From an uncultured Clostridia bacterium (GTDB lineage Bacteria > Bacillota > Clostridia > Oscillospirales > Butyricicoccaceae), in contig CAJUSB010000079.1 of assembly GCA_910589115.1 (NCBI GenBank), forward strand, positions 1 to 16,024: a stretch of DNA of 16,024 bases, read 5' to 3'. Below are positions 15,887 to 16,024 of the stretch, one piece after another. A program made the position numbers and the translations under genes. The number at the start of each line of letters is the position of its first letter. Position 1 is the stretch's first letter. Under the pieces are notes generated by a model. The model was given only the letters and a program-made list of their open reading frames with translations. It made no database searches and was not told the origin of the DNA.

Positions 15887-16024
15887 GCAACAAAACAATA
15901 ACATTATCATAGTGTCTTTGTTTTCAAAAAAATTTGCAACAAACTGTCAGATAGATTTATCTTTTACACCTATATATAACACGATTGGTACTTGCCTCAA
16001 AGGCATAATCTGTCAATGACGATG

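Overview
The window looks like a chromosomal segment from a moderately GC-rich member of the Bacillota, most likely a gut-type clostridium (Oscillospirales or a relative). This is inferred from the linked lepA-hemW pair, the S-layer-homology anchored exoprotein, the YesM/YesN-style two-component system and the strong AGGAGG-type ribosome binding sites. No rRNA, tRNA, CRISPR array, transposase or phage gene was seen.

Left two thirds (146-10624, all minus strand). Five genes point the same way. In transcription order they are a 2000-residue surface protein (signal peptide, three SLH repeats, three tandem alpha/beta-hydrolase domains, acidic tail), a single-domain Old Yellow Enzyme (OYE)-type flavin oxidoreductase with a [4Fe-4S] cysteine motif, a DctP-type TRAP solute-binding lipoprotein with no DctQ/DctM permease nearby, a LytS/YesM-type sensor histidine kinase, and a REC-AraC response regulator. 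The last four are tightly packed: 4-bp stop/start overlaps at OYE/dctP and at kinase/regulator, and 45 bp between dctP and the kinase. The hydrolase gene is separated from the OYE gene by 89 bp containing a strong stem-loop. My working model, which is inference, is a capture-and-response locus. Surface esterases release an organic acid, the orphan receptor and kinase sense it, the regulator drives the locus, and the oxidoreductase reduces an activated double bond in the imported product. This cluster is the best candidate for an undescribed system here.

Middle (10625-11323). A 699-bp divergent intergenic region separates the hydrolase gene from lepA. It contains a convincing extended -10 promoter for lepA and a weaker candidate for the minus-strand locus.

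Right third (11324-16024). lepA (GTG start) and hemW form a compact plus-strand pair. hemW is followed by ten tandem copies of a 17-bp unit and a perfect stem-loop. The same composite (unit, four bases, stem-loop, ACTCCC) lies immediately 3' of the response regulator at the left edge, in the same orientation relative to its gene, so it appears to be a dispersed gene-terminal element. A GNAT acetyltransferase (plus) and a small membrane-anchored protein of unknown function (minus) then converge on a shared bidirectional terminator. The last gene and the bases upstream of it are visibly AT-richer than the rest.
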